DNA of 64,000 nt from Cavia porcellus. Taxonomy: Eukaryota; Chordata; Mammalia; Rodentia; Caviidae. Positions 1 through 12,418 of the stretch are shown here, piece by piece (the stretch's first letter is position 1; each line of letters begins with the position of its first letter). Both the position numbers and the translations under genes were made by a program. Where the stretch lies: positions 11,717,501 to 11,781,500 of the forward strand of contig NW_026947506.1 in the NCBI RefSeq assembly GCF_034190915.1, in the 5' to 3' direction. A model generated the notes under the pieces. The model was given only the letters and a program-made list of their open reading frames with translations, was not told the origin of the DNA and made no database searches.

Positions 1-178
1 ATTTCCCACATTGCTTATATGCATAGGTTTCCCTCTATTGTTATGTTTTTCATGGATGTGAATATCCTAGTGTGTGTCTGTTTCTTTCACAACCATATTG
101 TCTTCTAGAGTGCAAAGGAATACTTCTTTATACTGTTTCCAAGATGTAAGTCCATAGCATTTCCCTACCTTCTCATTT
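1..178 (-). pseudogene. KZNF unit A, 5' part of the zinc-finger exon, disrupted
   Basis: This is the start of the finger exon of the leftmost KRAB zinc-finger copy; the rest lies off the left edge. Read on the minus strand it aligns with the linker region before finger 1 of units B (21320-21499) and C (61262-61441), with shared residues such as TSWK and VKETDTH. It is broken in three ways. The splice acceptor is lost: gt at 179-180 where B and C have ag. A TAG stop follows VKETDTH. A one-base deletion in the GGKP codons shifts the frame before the first finger cysteines. Together with the damage in its second exon this marks unit A as a pseudogene. Confidence 0.85.
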
Positions 179-1765
179 ACATAAATAAATAAATCTCATA
201 TAGAATTGATAACTGCATTACTAAGTTTTTGTTGGATGTTTGAACAGAATCGTTTGAAGTCTAGGTGTTTGAATCCCCACTTTCAATTTTGTGTCTTGAG
301 CAACTATTTATAAGTGTATAATATGTAATCATTAACTAGTTATTTCTTACTGTTAATTTTTGCTTTGAAAGTAGTATTATTTCTACTCATTTTCTATTTA
401 TTTAATCTTTCTTTAAATAAAATTTAAAAAAGAAAAAATCACAGTTAAATGTGTCGCTGTACTAATGACTGCATTAGTGACAAATTCTGTTTTGGTGCCT
501 GCTAAGTAATTCTGACAGTGAAGGAAGGGAATGCCTTGCAAGACATGTTGAAAATAACCATTCCCAAAAGAGTGGTAAACATTTGGGAATCTTAAAAATT
601 GGTATATTTTGAAATGCAAAACATTTAGCTTCACTTTGGGCATGGGTATATATGTGTATCACATATTGATCATTCTGACATTATTCCCCATCGCCATCTC
701 CTTTCTGTCCTTAACCTGTAGTTCCCTTATCCAAACGGTCAGGCTTACCTTTCTGCACCAAGTCTCTTGCATTTCACCCCACAATTATTTTTTGGTTTCT
801 CCTATAAAAGAAACCCTGTGACCTTTTATGTTTTGTAGCTGAGCTAGTTCACTGAACTTGATGGGAGGAACAACTACCTATTTTTTATGGCAAATGACAT
901 TACATTGTTTATTTTTCACTGATTATACAGCACATATTTTTTTGTTTTCCATACTCAAATCAGTCACAGGTATCAGCTCCAAATCTCTAGCTTCTTTATT
1001 TTAAAAATTTTCACTGATGGGTAAACTGTTAAATTTGAACTTGAATTTGCCATTCTGCAAAATCTGATTCCTAGAGTACTGGGTTTACAAGAATACACAA
1101 TCACACAGAGCCTATTAACATTTTCCTTCTTCACAAATCCAATGAGAGATAGCTAAGCTGCTTCAAGACTTCATCTGTTATAACTGGATCTGCATTGTGT
1201 ATGACTAAGCATATATCTGTATTTTATGTGAGTTATGACTCTTTTGAAAATATTTCAGGATAAGTATGAGGGGATCACCTTCTAGAGACAACTACATGCT
1301 GATTTTCAGAGTGACTTCACTCAAGATTACACCAGTCTACTAAGAATTTTAATTAGAATGGACTGATTCTCTTGAGCATGGCTTTGAAACATGAGCATTC
1401 ATTTATATTTCAAATTCTGCTGCAATCTTAGCAATTTTTTGATAATGAATGTGCTGTATACATGTATACATGGTTGTCACATGAATAAATGGGTAGGTAA
1501 ACTGGAGGCAGGATCCCATCAAAACTCAAAGTACATGCCTTTCAAACACATCTATATGCAATTTGATACATTTTCATGATTTAATTTTCTGATTGTACAT
1601 ACTCCAGCTTATAATTTTCTGATTGTACATACTCTAGCTCATAATCCATCTTTGAAGAATATTACTGACATTAAATTGAATGGTGCCTAAATTCTTTGGC
1701 TGTCAATTTTCTGCTCACACACTAACTCCTAAGGAACAAACCTTCTCCCCGTGACTGCAAATTAC
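179..1765 (-). other. intron of pseudogene unit A
   Basis: AT-rich sequence between the finger exon and the 61-bp exon. It aligns over its whole length with the equivalent introns of B (21500-23319) and C (61442-62986), so it belongs to the duplicated unit. It has no ID insertions, whereas B carries two. A private 30-bp tandem duplication lies at 1582-1641. No other gene is visible. Confidence 0.7.
1582..1641. repeat. two-copy 30-bp tandem duplication
   Basis: Two adjacent 30-base copies (1582-1611 and 1612-1641) differ at two positions. Units B and C have only one, more diverged, copy at the matching place, so the duplication arose in unit A. Confidence 0.85.
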
Positions 1766-1826
1766 CTTATATATCTCCATTAAATTTTGCATTCTTTTTA
1801 AACTTCCTGGCTATCACCAAGTTCTC
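1766..1826 (-). pseudogene. KZNF unit A, 61-bp second exon, disrupted
   Basis: This is the counterpart of the intact 61-bp exons of B (23320-23380) and C (62987-63047). The donor (gtaat) is still present. The acceptor ag of B and C has become aa by one substitution, and in the exon frame a TAA codon follows the QEV residues. Either change would prevent a normal protein. Confidence 0.8.
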
Positions 1827-1977
1827 TTGAATTATAGACATAGAAATATAAAGACTTAGTATAGTAATACATACAAATTAATACATTTTGATTAGATTTA
1901 TGATAAAATCTGACCAGGTCTGAGCTACTTTTCAAAATATTTTCACATTCATTATAATGAAACAGCACTGATGATCA

Positions 1978-2154
<177 letters not shown>

Positions 2155-2239
2155 CTAAAGGATCACACATATATACCTCAAAGGATGGTTGAGACTCAAG
2201 CCTGGGACATCTTAAATTCTCTCATAAAAATCTGAATCA

Positions 2240-2395
2240 AAAGCAAAGTGTGATTGTGCATATCTTTAACCCCAGAAATAAACAGGCTGAGCCAGGAGGG
2301 CTGCTGTGAGTTCAGGGCAATTCTAGGCTCCATAGGGTGTCAAATACAGCTGATATACATAATGAAAGCCTGTCTCAATAAAAACTAAACAAATC
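2240..2395 (+). repeat. B1-like SINE, shared by units A, B and C
   Basis: Diverged 7SL-derived SINE with the GGCTGAG..AGGAGGGCTGCTGTGAGTT pattern and an A-rich tail ending in actaaacaaa. The same element sits at the same place in B (23800-23965) and C (63462-63640), so it predates the duplications. Confidence 0.7.
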
Positions 2396-2884
2396 AAAAT
2401 TCCATGTCTTGGTCATTAATTTTGTGTATATACACATTTTTTGAGACAGTAATTTTGATGCCAGATTGCAACTCACTGCTAATGTAACAGCTAAAAAGGA
2501 GCACTGATTTTTGTGCTGAGTCATTGCAAGAGTCCCTGTGCAGTGTCTCTAAAGCAGAGCTCACAGTAGAAGCCTGCAGAACCAGCATTCACAAAGCACA
2601 GAGGCAGACAAATATCTCTTTGATAAACTACTGATGATATCACTTCAAATCTCATTTAGGCCACTGAGTCCTTTGTTCTTAATATACTTAAGCAGCATTT
2701 TGAATTTTGAATTTGGTTTCACAGAACAAAACACAAATAACATCAAATATGGTACATAAATAACAACTCAAATGTTCATTGAAAATTGCTGTATGTAAAT
2801 AGTATATAAGCAATTAAACCAGGCCCAAGCTTCAAAATTATAGCTCAGTGTCACCAAGTGATCACCTTCCACTCAGATATAAGA

Positions 2885-3005
2885 AATATATATTGGGAGG
2901 CTGTTGCAGAAGAACTGTCTTGAGTTTGGGGCTAGTCTAACTTACAGAGCTGTGTGAAGTAGGGAAACCCTGACTGAGACACCCCTCAGATAAAGTGAAA
3001 CCTGA
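2885..3005 (+). repeat. B1-like SINE fragment
   Basis: Contains gggaggctg.tgcagaagaac and gaaaccctgactgagac, as in the right part of B1. The matching copy in unit B is at 24485-24605. Confidence 0.6.
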
Positions 3006-3056
3006 AAAGTGACTGCATAATACATCTTTGGTTTGTTTTAAAAAATTGTAGCCATA

Positions 3057-3155
3057 GGGGCTGGGGATTTAGTTCAGCGGCATAAGCGCCTGTCTTGCAA
3101 GCAGGCAGTCATGAGTTTGATCCCCGGTACCGATAAAAAGGAAAAAGACACACAA
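3057..3155 (+). repeat. ID SINE with target-site duplication, private to unit A
   Basis: tRNA-derived ID element beginning ggggctggggatttag, with the box-B-like gagtttgatccc and an A-rich tail. It is flanked by the 16-bp repeats 3041-3056 and 3156-3171 (aaaaattgtagccata). Unit B has an empty site near 24640, so this insertion postdates the A/B duplication. Confidence 0.92.
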
Positions 3156-3257
3156 AAAAATTGTAGCCATACATAATAGAAAATTTCTGCAATATTCAAC
3201 ACTTTCTGAGGAACAATGTTGATATCTTGCATAGTATACCAAAAACACATTCATTGC

Positions 3258-3340
3258 TGGCTAGTTAGCTCCTCAGCATGAAAGCCTGCCTGGCAATCAT
3301 GATGTCATGAGCTTGATCTGTGTTTTAAAAAAATTTAAAT
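3258..3340 (+). repeat. old ID SINE remnant
   Basis: Weak match to the ID pattern (cctgcctggcaatcatga, gagcttgatc) with an A-rich tail. It is shared with unit B at about 24742-24815, so it is older than the duplication. Confidence 0.55.
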
Positions 3341-5202
3341 TTCACCTTCATGACACTGGGGCATAATTAGAGAAAATCAAAATTAGATCTCAAGTATGGA
3401 ACACAAAATTCATGTGTTGACAGGGATGTCGAATACTGATTTCTGCCAGAGCTCATGTTATTCACCTCAAGGAAGAAATCATAAGCCAACTATAATTTCA
3501 TGCTTACCCTAACAACTACCTGACTTTCTGTGAAGACACTCTCTGTTGTATAGTCAACCTGCATCATAACAATCACTTGCACATCCTTTCCAAACTCCTC
3601 TGATCCATGCTAAGCAGAGAACCCTTCATGCATAACTATTGATATCCCTGTACAATTTCAATTTAGGGCTTCTCTTTTACACCACATAGTAAAGTCCGTT
3701 GCAGAGCATTTCCATATTTTAACAATGTCTATGATCAACCAAGCCATTAAATCAGCTGTTAATTCAGAGATAACAACCATATTCCTTTCCATTCATAAGG
3801 ACATCTCCTGTATATGTCAATGCAAAGGCTTAAATTTAGGCATTTTTCAATAAGGATTTAATAGGCATCCTATTATGGAATTTGTATCCTTAGCAAGCAC
3901 ACTTTACCCTGCCCTTGCTAACACTTTCATATCTACTTCATTTTTCTCAGATTTCAAAACTCTATGGCTTTTCTCACAAACCTGGTGTGTGAGCATGGGT
4001 GCCACCTAAATAATTAAGTACATTCAGAAATACTTTGCATTGTTCTGTATAATACACAAGAGTTCATCAGGTGTTTGGGAAGCCTTCCTCCACTAAGGCA
4101 TATCACTACACATCTCTAAATTCTCAAGACCTTTGCCACCACCTGTTGTGAGGATGGAAATATGAGAACATACTATAAGTTAAGGGTGATCATTATAAAT
4201 ACAACAAAGCACGAGTTTAAGGAGAGTCTTTGTGGCTATGAGGCCTGCATTACAGACTTTTATAATCTTCAGACCCTCAAGATTTGTGGCTTCCTGAAGG
4301 AGAGCAGAGACCAAGCTCAGCACTGCTGCTCCAACAAGATGCATCATAGTCAGGGTCTCCCCAAACTCCTTACTCTGCCCACTATTGTGGAGGTGACAGG
4401 GCAGTAGAGAATTTCAAAGATGATACTTGAGTGTATTATTGTCATAGTGAGGTCAGGGTTCTGGTGACCCAGAATCACCCTTGCCCCCAGCAAGAGGCAA
4501 AGGGGACAGTAGATGACCCACAGCCAATGCTGGAGGATCTCAAGGGCTGAAACTAACTAAATACCTGAGGATCCAGATACCAGAACTGCTTCTAAACCCT
4601 TGTAACTGTTTTCACCCAATTCCACCCTATTTATTGGTTCCCATCCAAGACCTCACCATTCTGTGGCTAGACATTCTCCCAAGGTTCTTTGTTAATCAGG
4701 TCACGGGACATGGAAACCACTAAATGAGATCCAGCAAGCATTCTGTTCCCAGTTTTGTGCACAGAACATGTAAATAATGTCTAGACACTGGAAGAGATTA
4801 CTTGCCATGTCCCGCCTGACTGGACAGTTCACATAGCCTGCCTACTCGTCACTGATTGACTCCTGCTCTACTGTCCTCCTTCTGAGTCAAGAATAAGCGG
4901 GGAAAGGAACCTCTCCCTGCAAGAGAGGATCCCAAATGATAGACTGTAGTGCAGAGACTTCTGGAGCTGGCTGCCTTCAACCGTGTTGATTTCAGCTCCA
5001 CAATGAAGTATTTCTACCAAAGAGATTTACCTTAGGCTTTTTATTTCCAAACCCATTTTAAAGGATAAAAATAAAAAATAAACTAAAATTGAATTTTAAA
5101 ACGTCAATCAGAGGGCAACAATGGTATATACATTGTATGCTGTCATTCGCAAATCATTCACCCAGAGCACAAGACATCTGTATTCAATTTTCTGAACAAT
5201 AC
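3341..5202 (-). other. 5' intron and flank of unit A
   Basis: Non-coding sequence aligning along its length with unit B 24816-26692. It holds a possible donor (gtaagc on the minus strand near 3506-3511) that is conserved in B near 24992, which may mark a small untranslated exon, and a promoter-like stretch at 4800-5000. One inverted CCAAT of B is changed here to CCAGT. No open reading frame is convincing. Confidence 0.5.
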
Positions 5203-5424
5203 TGTTTTGGGAAGCTGAGTTAGTTAAATACTATTGGCAGTGAGACAGGGCTAGGTCCTCCAAGGAGCCCATGCAGAAAACCAGATACCTTGCAACAATG
5301 GAGTAGATGGACACCTCCTGCTATGGGCCAAGCCTCAAGACAGAAGATGCATCCATATCCTAAGGACTGATATTCTAAATAGTTCCCTAGCACTCTGAGG
5401 AAGTCAGGAGTCACCATTCAAGTA
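5203..5424 (+). mobile_element. 5' part of an LTR, truncated
   Basis: Begins with TGTTTTGGG and matches the first ~220 bases of the complete-looking LTR at 26693-27348 and of the copy at 29310-29808. The left junction is the same in units A and B, so the LTR inserted before they duplicated. In A it stops abruptly at a class II ERV fragment. Confidence 0.7.
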
Positions 5425-5606
5425 TTATAAACAAAATATGATACAACTTTATGATTGGGGTCCATCAGTGAAGACAGTGAGGGCACTCTTTAAAGGGGTA
5501 CGAACCAAACAAGTTTGAAGAGAAAAAGGAAGCAGTGTAGATAGAGACAATCAAGGACCAATGGGGCATATGAATTGAAATGGAACCAACTTAGTCAGCC
5601 AAAGAA

Positions 5607-5703
5607 ACTTGCAGAGGCTTTCCTTTTCTTGGTGCCAGGGATCCAACTCATGACTGTGCACTTGCAAGGCAGGCACTCATGGCACTGAGCTAAATCCTCA
5701 GTC
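5607..5703 (-). repeat. ID SINE inside the class II ERV
   Basis: Reverse-oriented ID (ggtgccagggatccaactca .. gcaaggcaggcactcat .. gagctaaatc) flanked by cttgcagagg repeats. The same SINE lies at the same ERV position at 50586-50697, which means the two ERV fragments descend from one copy that already carried it. Confidence 0.8.
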
Positions 5704-5849
5704 CTGCATCTTGCAGAGGGAACAGCAGAGGACAGCAAAAAGGAAAATAAAGCCTTGGTAAGTGTTGAGACAGTATGGATCAAATCAATGCCAAGGACTA
5801 TAAGTGTTTGAGTACATCCTCAAGAGATAAGAGGAAATAGCATTGACAA

Positions 5850-6180
5850 TGGGAAATAAAGTATTGCCAGGTGAGTGGAGTAAAACAGAAACATCAGCTC
5901 CAGGGTGTAGCAAACCTGAACAGGAAAGGTTGTCAATAGTTGAAGAGAGGCTTGGGCAGGCATCTCCCAGGGAATAGCAGTGGCCACTATAGTAGAGTCA
6001 AATCCTTGATTCCCATGAGTAAAATGACTAGCTTTAGAGGAGACAAGGCAAGACAATTAGTTGGGCTACAGATTTAGAAACATTTATTTAAATGGCAAAG
6101 AGATCACAACGGAAGCAACAATATGCCCACATAATCAGAATCAATGATGCCAGGAATCACAAAGTGCCTGTTTTTCAATG
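5850..6180 (-). pseudogene. ERV dUTPase/protease remnant
   Basis: Minus-strand reading shows a dUTPase-like VIPG..DSDY segment near 6160, an AQLIVL segment near 6050, then GNQGF near 6000, the order found where dUTPase precedes protease in class II retroviruses. Several stops interrupt it. The paralogous fragment at 50820-51150 shows the same order and supports the call. Confidence 0.6.
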
Positions 6181-6280
6181 CATATGAACAGGAAAGAACT
6201 ACCCAGCTGTCCTAGCAGGTAAAGGATCATGAAGAGTAGTAGGAACCTTATAAAACATACCAGGGATTTCCAAGTTTGTG

Positions 6281-6592
6281 TCAGGTTTCATAGAAACATC
6301 TTATTAAACATTTTTGTAGTGTTAGCTTGCATTTTTGTATGTTAAATTGCTTTAAGAAGATAGAGGCTGTTGCCATGTTGTCCACCTGGCATTCAATACC
6401 TTTATTTAATCTTGTGATATAGGTAAGGAAAGTTTCAGTGTCCTCCTGTTTAATAGTACTAAAGGAACCTTGTGTGTCCACTACTTCAGGTAATGTTTTG
6501 CAAGCTTTTAAAGCTTTTGAGCCATTTGAGGATAATAGCCTGAGGATGGCAATGAATTTGTTGGCAAACATTTGAAAAAGCTCTCTGTGCAT
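6281..6592 (-). pseudogene. ERV gag capsid remnant
   Basis: An open stretch of 103 codons on the minus strand. It contains a degenerate major homology region (QGSF.. then FLTYITRLNKGIE) followed by VDNMATASIFLKQ, the order expected in a class II Gag capsid. The copy at 51240-51440 is closer to the usual pattern. The piece is too short and isolated to work as Gag. Confidence 0.65.
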
Positions 6593-6821
6593 AATTCAGT
6601 AGCTCTCATAGGAATATTGCCATCTAAATTATTTATAGCTTGTGTGTCCACAGCAGCAGTATATTCTTAGAGCCACATCTGATGTTGGCTTGGAGTAACA
6701 ATAGTATACACTAAGACTTTTCAGTCCAAAGGGTTCATTTCATAACCATGACTGATACCCTTATCAATCAAAATTACAAAAGTACATTAAAGTCCATATT
6801 CCTTGACAGCATTTTTAAACT

Positions 6822-6905
6822 CTTTTATTTTTTTGGAACATGGGATTGAACTCACAACTTGTGGTTGCCAGGCAGGAGCTTATGCCACTGAGGTTAATCC
6901 CCATG
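6822..6905 (-). repeat. ID SINE, reverse orientation
   Basis: T-rich start, then gggattgaactcacaac, gttgccaggcaggagcttat and gaggttaatcccc: the reverse complement of the ID pattern. It sits inside the ERV gag region. Confidence 0.65.
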
Positions 6906-7035
6906 CACTTTAAGCTCTTTAAACAGAGTACTTAAAACTTTCAAAATGGGGTTCTTGTCCTTGTTGATGCAAAACAGGAAAAGCAGTTAATTCCCCATGT
7001 TGTTCAGCTTCTTGCTTACGATTTTGCATGGGAGT

Positions 7036-7368
7036 TCAAACAGGTGAGGAATTGTCCAGAGGTTTTACAGGGCTTGAATCTTGTGGAGGCACTGGCAAGA
7101 GGAGGAGAAGCAACAGAAATTGTGCACCCAGGAAAAGTGGGGAACCAACCATGCAATGTTCCATCTGCCTGCCTGCCAAACTTCCAAACATCCCAGCAAA
7201 GATACCAGGTTGGCAAGACAGAGGCCCTTCAATGCAGTAGTCTACATATTTTTTTTCCCAATCTGCCACAGGGACCAAACCCACCTCAGGATACCAAGGA
7301 CAATGATCATGAATTTCCCACAAGAGGTGCATCAAACTATCTTTAGAAGTAACATGGCCAACCTTCAT
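7036..7368 (-). pseudogene. ERV gag matrix remnant
   Basis: A 110-codon stretch on the minus strand with the HCPWYPEVG and DWEK residues characteristic of the matrix region of class II retroviral Gag. Its amino-terminal codons are cut off at 7371 by the L1; the start region is at 14176-14229. It loses frame downstream. Confidence 0.7.
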
Positions 7369-7371
7369 TTA
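7361..7371. repeat. target-site duplication of L1 copy 1, left
   Basis: accttcattta is repeated at 14165-14175 at the other end of the L1, next to the A-rich tail on the minus strand. Confidence 0.75.
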
Positions 7372-8563
7372 TTTATTTATTTATTTTTAAAATTTTACTT
7401 AAAAGGAAAAAGAGAAAAACACAAAACAAAACAAAGCGGTGTAAGGGTACACATAATACAGAACTACAAAAAAAAAAAAACATAACAGTAAGAAATCACC
7501 TGTTAATAGATTACATATTATCATCTTAGAAATAGTTGCTCAAATCACAGTATCAAAGATTACAAAGTAGACATTCAAACAGAGAGACTGCAAACAGCTG
7601 TGTTCAATGATCCAAAAACATTAATATAGTCAGCTATTTAACACCCCTAAACACACTTGCTGTTATATCTGTTAGAGCTCTTTTTTTCCCCTCTCTTTTT
7701 TACAACAAAATTTACACATTTTGGATTTTACTACTCCTTAGTTCTTATTACTTTTTTGGGGGGGGGAGAGAATGAAGTCAAATATGGCAAAACAAAGCTG
7801 TCAGTCAAAACCAAGGATAGACACAGTACATGATGTAAAACAGAGTACAAGGTTATCAACAATGGTTATCAACGTTGTCTCTTGTTTCCTTAAAAAGAAT
7901 TGTCTATCTCATTAGATATTATAAATTTGAACAAAACAGTAGAGAACAAGACCAATAAAACTTAAGCATTGTAAACATTACAGGACTTCCAAAGGAGACA
8001 ATAGTCAAACCAGAATGGGCATCTTAGTGAATCTTACTGCCTTCAAAGTAGTTGCCTATACCCTCAAACTTGATACTATCACACAGAATGGAACAGAGTC
8101 TAATCAGTCAAAACAAGATCGTGGGAGTATTACAGGCTTCAAAACAAGTTAATAGGAAATCAAAAAAAGTTACTATTATATATCCTGCTAATTTTTTTAA
8201 TTTTTCCCCTTAATTAAAACAAACATAAGAAATAACTAAATAATTTTTTTAAAGAATAAGGGATAGATTGAGATAAAACAGGACATAACAATATAACAAT
8301 AAAGATCAAAGCATGATTGTTTCAGCAACCTAGTACTTCACCACCAAATAACCCGACTTAATAGTAGTTACCATAGTGTCTGTCTTTTTCCTTGAAATAT
8401 TTGAATAAAACTTCATATACTATAGCTTCAAATATTTCCATATCAAGAAGCCCAGAATAAAGCCTTTCCAATTACAATTAATAAGTGAAAACTTTATAAG
8501 GCTTCAAGGCCACATAATGGGGAATCATGATTACCACATATTTTTATATATTTGAATCATTAC
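7372..8563 (-). other. L1 copy 1, 3' UTR and tail
   Basis: About 1.2 kb of non-coding sequence between the ORF2 stop and the tail, matching 38062-39262 in copy 2. It contains a run of G on the plus strand (about 7756-7766), so the transcript would carry a C run. Confidence 0.85.
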
Positions 8564-11500
8564 TTACATTAGGGAAACTATTCGGTATTCACACATGTGA
8601 GATTGATTTATTTCACTTATGAGTATGGTCTCAAGCTGTGCCCATTTATTGATAAATATCTCAATGTGATCCTTCTTTATAGCTGAATAATACTCCATTG
8701 TATAGAAATACCACGACTTTTTTATCCATTTCTCAGTTGATGGACACTTGGGCTGTTTCCAAGATCTGGCAATTACAAATTGTGCTGCTATAAACATAGG
8801 TGCACATATATCACTGTGGTATGATGCTTTCAGTTCTTCTAAGAATATGCCTTGAAGTGGAATAGCTGGAATAAATGGGACTTCCAATCCCAACTTTTTG
8901 AGAAATCTCCAGACTGACCTCCACAAAGGCTGCACCAGTCTACACTCCCACCAACAGTGCAGGAGAGTTCCTTTTTCCCCACAGCCTCTCCAGCATTTGT
9001 TGTTGGTTTTCTTGATCCTGGCCATTCTTTCAGGAGTGAGATGGTATCTCAGTGTGGTTTTAATTTGCATTTCTCTAATGACCAATGATGATGAGCATTT
9101 TTTCATGTATTTATTTGCCATTTGCATTTCTTCATCTGAGAAGTGCGTATTCATCTCAGATGCCCATTTTTGGATTGGATCTTTGAATTTTGGGGGTCTG
9201 AGTTTTTTTTTAAAATTCTTTATATGTTTTAGAAAAGAGTCCCTTGTCTGAGAGAGAGTTCACTAAAATCTTTTCCGAGTTTGTGGGTTTTCTTTGCACT
9301 ATGCTGGAGATTTCTTTTGACATGCAGAAACATTTTAGTAAGAAGTGGTCCCAGTTATTGATTCTGGGAAGTATTTCCCATGCGGTTTGAGTCCTGTTCA
9401 TGAATTCTCTACCTACTCCTATGTCTTCAAGGTTTCTACCCAATTTGTCTTCCAATAGATTTAGTGTTTCTGTTTTAATATTCAGATCTTTAACCCATTT
9501 AGATTTTAATTTAGTATATGGTGATAGACATGGGTCTAGCTTTAGTTTTTGGCAAATGGAGAGCCAGTTTTTCCAGCACCATTTATTAAAGAGACTGTTG
9601 TTCTTCCAGTGAACCTGCTTGGCTCCTTTATCAAAGATAAGGTGGTTGAGTGTGTTTGTAGTTGTGGTTGTATCTTCTAATATGTTCCATTGATCTTCAG
9701 CTCTGTTTTGATTCCAATACCATGTTGATTTTACTACTGTTGCTTTGTAGTATAACTTCAAGTCAGGGATTGTGATGCCTCCTGCTTTGTCTTTGATGCT
9801 TAGAATTGCCTTTGCGATTCTAGGTCTCTTCTGGTTCCAGATGAAATTTAGGAGTGATTTCTCTAGATCTGTAAGGTATGTTGATGGTATTTCAATTGGG
9901 ATTGCATTGAATCTGTACAACAGTATTGGGAGAATGGCCATGTTCACAATGTTTGTTCTTTCTATCCATGAGCAAGGGATGTCTTTCTATTTTCTGAGAT
10001 AATCCTCAATTTCCTTTTTCAGTGTATTATAATTTTCACTGTATAAGTCTTTCACTTCTTTTGTAAGAGTAATTCCTAAATATTTCATTTTTTTGCTTGC
10101 TAATGTGAAGAGTGCAGTTTCTCTTATTTCCCTCTCTGTGATTTTGTTGTATGTGTATAGGAATGCTATTGATTTCTGAGTATTGATTTTGTATCCAGCC
10201 ACATTACTGAATTTATTTATTGTATCTAAGAGTCTTTCAATGGAGTTTAGGGGGTCTTCTATGTAGAGTATCATGTCATCTGCAAACAATGATAATTTAA
10301 CTTCTTCTTTTCCTATCTTTACCCCTTTTATTTCTCTCTCTTGCCTAATTGCTCTGGCTAGTACTTCCAGTACTATATTAAGTAGGAGTGGTGATAAAGG
10401 ACATCCTTGTCTTGTGCCTGATTTTAAAGTAAAGGCTTTCAATTTTTGGCCATTTAGTACGATGCTGGCTGTTGGTTTGTCATAAATGGCCTTTATTATA
10501 TTGAGGTAAAGACAATCTATTCCAATTTTCTGTAAAGTTCTTATTATGAATAAATGTTGGACCTTATCGAAGGCTTTTTCTGCATCTATAGAAATGATCA
10601 TGTGATTCTTATTTTTGGCTTTATTGATATGGTGGACTACATTTATTGATTTGCGTATGTTGAACCATCCTTGCATTCCTGGGATGAATCCCACTTGGTC
10701 CTGGTGTATAATCTTCTTGATGATTTGCTGCATCCTATTTGCCAATATTTTATTGAGGATTTTTGCATCTGTGTTCATTAGGGAGATCGGTCTATAGTTC
10801 TCTTTTTTAGTTGGGTCTTTCTCAGGTTTTGGTACTAGAGTAATATTTGCTTCCAGGAATGACTTAGGAAGGATTGCTTCCCTTTCAATTTCATTGAATA
10901 GTTTGAGGAGTGTTGGCATTAGGTCTTCTTTGTATTTCTTGTAGAATTCTGCAGTGAATCCATCTGGGCCTGGGCTCTTCTTGGTGGGTAAGCACTTAAT
11001 TACATTTTCAATTTCATTAACAGAGATTGGGTTATTCAACAGTTTTACATCCTCTTGATCTAGCTTTGGTACTTCATATGTTTCTAAGAATCTATTTCTT
11101 CTGTGTTATCAACCTTTTGAGAGTAGAGGTTTTCAAAATAGGTGTTGATGATCTTCTGTATTTCTATTGGGTCTGTAGTGATTTCACGTTTTTCATTTCT
11201 TATTGCATGAATTTGAGCTTTTTTTCCCTTTTAAAAATAAGGTTGGCTAGGGGCTTATCGATTTTATTTATTCTGTCAAAGAACCAACTCTTTGATTTGT
11301 TGATTTTTTGGATTGTTTTCTTAGTCTCTATTGCATTGATTTCTGCTCTGATTTTTATAATTTCCTCTCTTCCTTTGGCTTTGGGCTTTACTTGCTCTTC
11401 TTTTTCTAGCTGTTTGAGGTGTAGCATCAAGTTATTTATTTGTATTCGTTCTGTTTTCCTGATGTGGGAGCTCAGTGCAATAAATTTTCCTCTCAGGACG

Positions 11501-12399
11501 GCTTTCATTGCATCCCACAGATTCCGGTAAGTTGTATCTGCATTTTCATTTTCTTTTAGGTATTGTTTAATTTCTTCTTTAATTTCTTCTGTGACCCACT
11601 GATTACTCAAGAGTGTGTTATTCCGTTTCCACGTGTTTGTGGGATTTTTGCAGTATCTTTTATCATTAATTTCTAATTTCAGAGCGCTATGATCCGATAA
11701 CATGCAAGGGATGATTTCAACTCTTTTGCATTTGTTTATATATGTTCTGTGAGCTAATATATGGTCTATTTTAGAGAATGATCGATGTACTGCTGAGAAG
11801 AATGTGTATTCTGATGTTGTTGGGTGGAACACTCTGTATATGTCTATGAAACCCATTTGTTCACAGGTGTGATTCAGTTCTGTTATTTCTTTGCTCATTT
11901 TCTGTCTGGTTAATCTGTCCCTTGGTGTCAATGGCGTATTAACGTCTCCTGTTACAATTGTGTTACTGATAATTTGAGTTTTCATTTCTGTTAATAATTG
12001 TTTTATATAACTGGGTGCTCTGGAGTTTGGTGCATATATATTTAAGATAGTTATCTCTTCCTCTTGGAGTTTTCCCCTTATGAGTAGGTAGTGACCTTCT
12101 TTGTCCTTTATGGTCATTGTTGGTTTAAAGTTCACGTTGTCTGCAAACAGAGTGGCTACTCCTGCCTTTTTTTGAATTCCTGCTGCATGAAGAATTGTTT
12201 TCCATCCTTTGACTTTCAGTCTGTGAGTATCCTTCTGGGTTAGATGGGTTTCCTGTAAACAGCATATGGTTGGATTTTGTTTCTTGATCCATTCTGCTAG
12301 TCTGTTTCTTCTGATTGGTGCATTGAGACCATTTACATTAATGGTTATTACTGTTAAATGCTGGTTTATTGTAGGAATGTTATCTCTCTGCTCTTGCAT
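8564..12399 (-). pseudogene. L1 copy 1 ORF2 (endonuclease-reverse transcriptase), broken
   Basis: Aligns with the ORF2 of copy 2. The endonuclease domain is at 11700-12399 (QETH, GDVNTPL, SDH motifs), the reverse transcriptase at about 9990-11040 (FADDM catalytic motif near 10275) and the cysteine-rich end [18 protein letters not shown] near 8950-9005. Lesions seen against copy 2: an indel near 11220, a 4-base deletion near 11092, a W-to-stop change near 9985 (after EIEDYLRK), and T-run expansion near 9200. It cannot make a full ORF2 protein. Confidence 0.92.
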
Positions 12400-12418
12400 C
12401 TTTATCTTTCTGTTCTGT

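Larger units (their letters stand above)
5425..7371 (-). mobile_element. Class II (betaretrovirus-like) ERV, gag to dUTPase/protease fragment
   Basis: On the minus strand this reads, from 7371 downward, as matrix, capsid and then dUTPase/protease. It is full of stops and frameshifts. The 5' end of the same element continues at 14165-14729 on the other side of an L1 that inserted within gag. The left end, at 5425, coincides with the end of a related fragment at 50392. Coding potential as a virus is lost: pol and env are absent here. Confidence 0.75.

Noticed and set aside
3057..3155. tRNA gene
   Set aside because: The A- and B-box-like sequence belongs to the tRNA-derived ID SINE; tail and target-site duplication show a retroposon.
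7756..7766. G run as a G-quadruplex regulatory site
   Set aside because: It is a single homopolymer in the L1 3' UTR, repeated in copy 2, and on the antisense strand; nothing shows a regulatory role.
11027..11530. Plus-strand ORF of 167 codons within L1 copy 1
   Set aside because: Antisense shadow of ORF2, hydrophobic only because of base composition.
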